The notes below the pieces were generated by a model. That model saw only the letters and a list, made by a program, of their open reading frames with translations, searched no databases and was not told where the DNA came from. Made by a program: the position numbers and the translations under genes. Of a stretch of 49,982 bases of DNA, positions 48,809 to 49,982 are shown in pieces. Every line of letters begins with the position of its first letter. Within the stretch, counting starts at the first letter, position 1. This stretch comes from Hyphomicrobiales bacterium (lineage in GTDB: Bacteria; Pseudomonadota; Alphaproteobacteria; Rhizobiales; Beijerinckiaceae). The stretch covers positions 1-49,982 of the forward strand of contig UCLR01000051.1 in the NCBI GenBank assembly GCA_900473415.1, in the 5' to 3' direction.

Positions 48809-49920
48809 TGCGCGCCTCCAATGTCCTTAACCTCGGCGTGAAGGAGCTGCGCGGCCTCTGGCGCGACCGGGGACTGCTGATCCTGATCGTCTACGCCTTC
48901 ACGCTCGCGATCTACGCCGGGTCGCGCGCCCTGCCGGAAACCCTGAACAACGCGCCGATGGCGATCGTCGACGAGGACCGCTCGCCGCTCTCGGAACGGA
49001 TCATCGCAGCCTTCCAGCCTCCCTATTTCTCGCAGCCGCAGTTGATTACTGCCGCGGCAATGGACAGACGCATGGACGCTGGGCTCGACACCTTCGCCAT
49101 CAACATCCCGCCCAATTTCCAGCGCGACCTGCTCGCGGGCCGCCAGCCGACGATCCAGCTCAATGTCGACGCCACGCGAATGACGCAGGCCTTCAGCGGC
49201 AGTGGCTATATCCAGAGCATCGTCACTGCTGAGATCGACGCGTTCAGCCAGCGCTACCGGGCCAGGACGACAGCGCCGATCGAGCTCGTCCTGCGCTCCC
49301 GCTTCAATCCCGAGCTGAACAAGACCTGGTTCGGCTCAGTGATGAACCTGATCAACAACGTCACCATGCTCTCGATCGTCCTGACCGGCGCGGCGCTGAT
49401 CCGCGAGCGCGAGCACGGCACGATCGAGCACCTGCTGGTGATGCCGGTCACGCCGACCGAGATCATGATTGGCAAGGTCTGGTCCATGGCGCTCGTCGTG
49501 CTGGTGGCTACGGCGCTGTCGCTGATCTTCGTCGTGCAGGGCCTGCTCGCCGTGCCGATCGACGGCTCGGTGCCGCTGTTCCTGGCAGGCGCCGCGCTCC
49601 ATCTCTTCGCCACCACCTCGATGGGCATCTTCCTCGCCACCATCGCTGGCTCGATGCCGCAGTTCGGGCTCCTGCTGATTCTTGTGCTGCTGCCGCTGCA
49701 GATGCTGTCGGGCGGCACGACACCGCGCGAGAGCATGCCGGAGTTCGTCCAGGTCGTGATGTCGGCGGCGCCGAACACACATTTCGTCTCCCTGGCGCAG
49801 GCGATCCTCTACCGCGGCGCCGGGCTCGACGTGGTCTGGCCGCAGTTCCTCGCCCTGTTCGGCATCGGCTGCGTCCTGTTCGTGCTGGCGCTGCGCCGCT
49901 TCCGGGCGATGCTGAAGTAG
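48808..49920 (+). CDS. ABC-2 type permease, YhhJ-like
   Basis: The 370-residue membrane protein has an N-terminal helix (about 22-42), a large extracytoplasmic domain (about 45-170) and five C-terminal helices with ALIREREHGTIEHLLVMPVTPTEIMIGK and a final MSGGTTPRESMPE region. Together with the permease half of the RbbA-like protein it should form the pore. Substrates of such systems are unknown; drugs, lipids and membrane proteins have been proposed. It is the last gene of the operon and its ATG overlaps the preceding stop by one base. Confidence 0.88.
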   Translation: MRASNVLNLGVKELRGLWRDRGLLILIVYAFTLAIYAGSRALPETLNNAPMAIVDEDRSPLSERIIAAFQPPYFSQPQLITAAAMDRRMDAGLDTFAINIPPNFQRDLLAGRQPTIQLNVDATRMTQAFSGSGYIQSIVTAEIDAFSQRYRARTTAPIELVLRSRFNPELNKTWFGSVMNLINNVTMLSIVLTGAALIREREHGTIEHLLVMPVTPTEIMIGKVWSMALVVLVATALSLIFVVQGLLAVPIDGSVPLFLAGAALHLFATTSMGIFLATIAGSMPQFGLLLILVLLPLQMLSGGTTPRESMPEFVQVVMSAAPNTHFVSLAQAILYRGAGLDVVWPQFLALFGIGCVLFVLALRRFRAMLK

Positions 49921-49924
49921 CGCC

Positions 49925-49982
49925 TCAGCGGCCCGAATGCGCCGTCGGGATCAGGACGGTCGGCGTCTCGGCGTTGCGTTCG
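49925..49982 (-). CDS. C-terminal end of a - strand gene, possibly a universal stress protein
   Basis: Reading the - strand from the window edge gives an open frame of 19 codons that ends at a TGA (49925-49927) with the residues ERNAETPTVLIPTAHSGR. This short end resembles the C-terminus of universal stress proteins (a P-VLIP- strand near the end). The rest of the gene lies outside the window. A USP gene would fit the low-oxygen theme, but eighteen residues cannot prove it. Confidence 0.35.
   Translation of the reverse strand, partial: ERNAETPTVLIPTAHSGR

Overview
The window is high-GC (my estimate is in the mid-60s percent), densely packed, and carries no tRNA, rRNA, CRISPR array or insertion sequence that I can see. 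Gene content and order point to an alphaproteobacterium of the Hyphomicrobiales (Rhizobiales), with Bosea or a relative as my best guess. The grounds are a fliF ... motB-motC-fliK(motD) flagellar run of the rhizobial type, a complete ccoNOQP-GHIS (fixNOQP-fixGHIS) cluster next to an Fnr/FixK-type regulator, and several Liv/Ugp/TTT-type uptake genes. The genus is inference only.

Layout. (1) 1-6.9 kb, + strand: fliF, a FliH-like gene, motB, motC, fliK/motD and a periplasmic lytic transglycosylase, mostly coupled by 4-nt overlaps. (2) 7.1-10.1 kb: a membrane GGDEF-EAL protein (-) divergent from a small secreted protein (+), with a Crp/Fnr-like palindrome between them. (3) 10.3-14.4 kb, + strand: a four-gene carbohydrate/glycerol-phosphate-type ABC importer. 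(4) 14.4-23.1 kb, - strand: ccoNOQPGHIS (including the small ccoQ and ccoS) preceded by fnr; a GNAT-like gene diverges from fnr. (5) 23.8-37.2 kb, - strand: an aromatic-catabolism block, in transcription order lysR, a 6PGDH-like DUF1932 gene, a TTT-type binding protein, galD, galB, galC, livKHMGF, a MetE-like methyltransferase, a two-domain extradiol dioxygenase and a pcaF-like thiolase. (6) 37.5-39.8 kb: a xylulokinase-like FGGY kinase convergent with a CpdA-like phosphoesterase. (7) 40.1-49.98 kb: a phasin and a CBS-BON protein (+); phaC and a MaoC-phosphotransacetylase fusion (-); an HlyD / RbbA-like / YhhJ-like ABC exporter (+); and the tail of one more - strand gene at the right edge.

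How they work together. Four 14-bp dyads matching TTGAY-N4-RTCAA sit in the right place in front of ccoN, between fnr and the GNAT-like gene, in front of the phasin, and between phaC and hlyD. Read together they suggest that high-affinity respiration, PHA storage, a carbon-overflow enzyme and an ABC exporter answer to the same low-oxygen regulator, which is itself encoded here. The 40-50 kb island, where polyester storage and an exporter share one Fnr/FixK box, is the best candidate for a poorly described system. The aromatic block holds the complete lower gallate route (oxalomesaconate to pyruvate plus oxaloacetate) but no recognisable GalA/LigAB ring-cleavage enzyme. A type I extradiol dioxygenase and a methyltransferase at the far end of the same block are candidates for the missing upstream steps.
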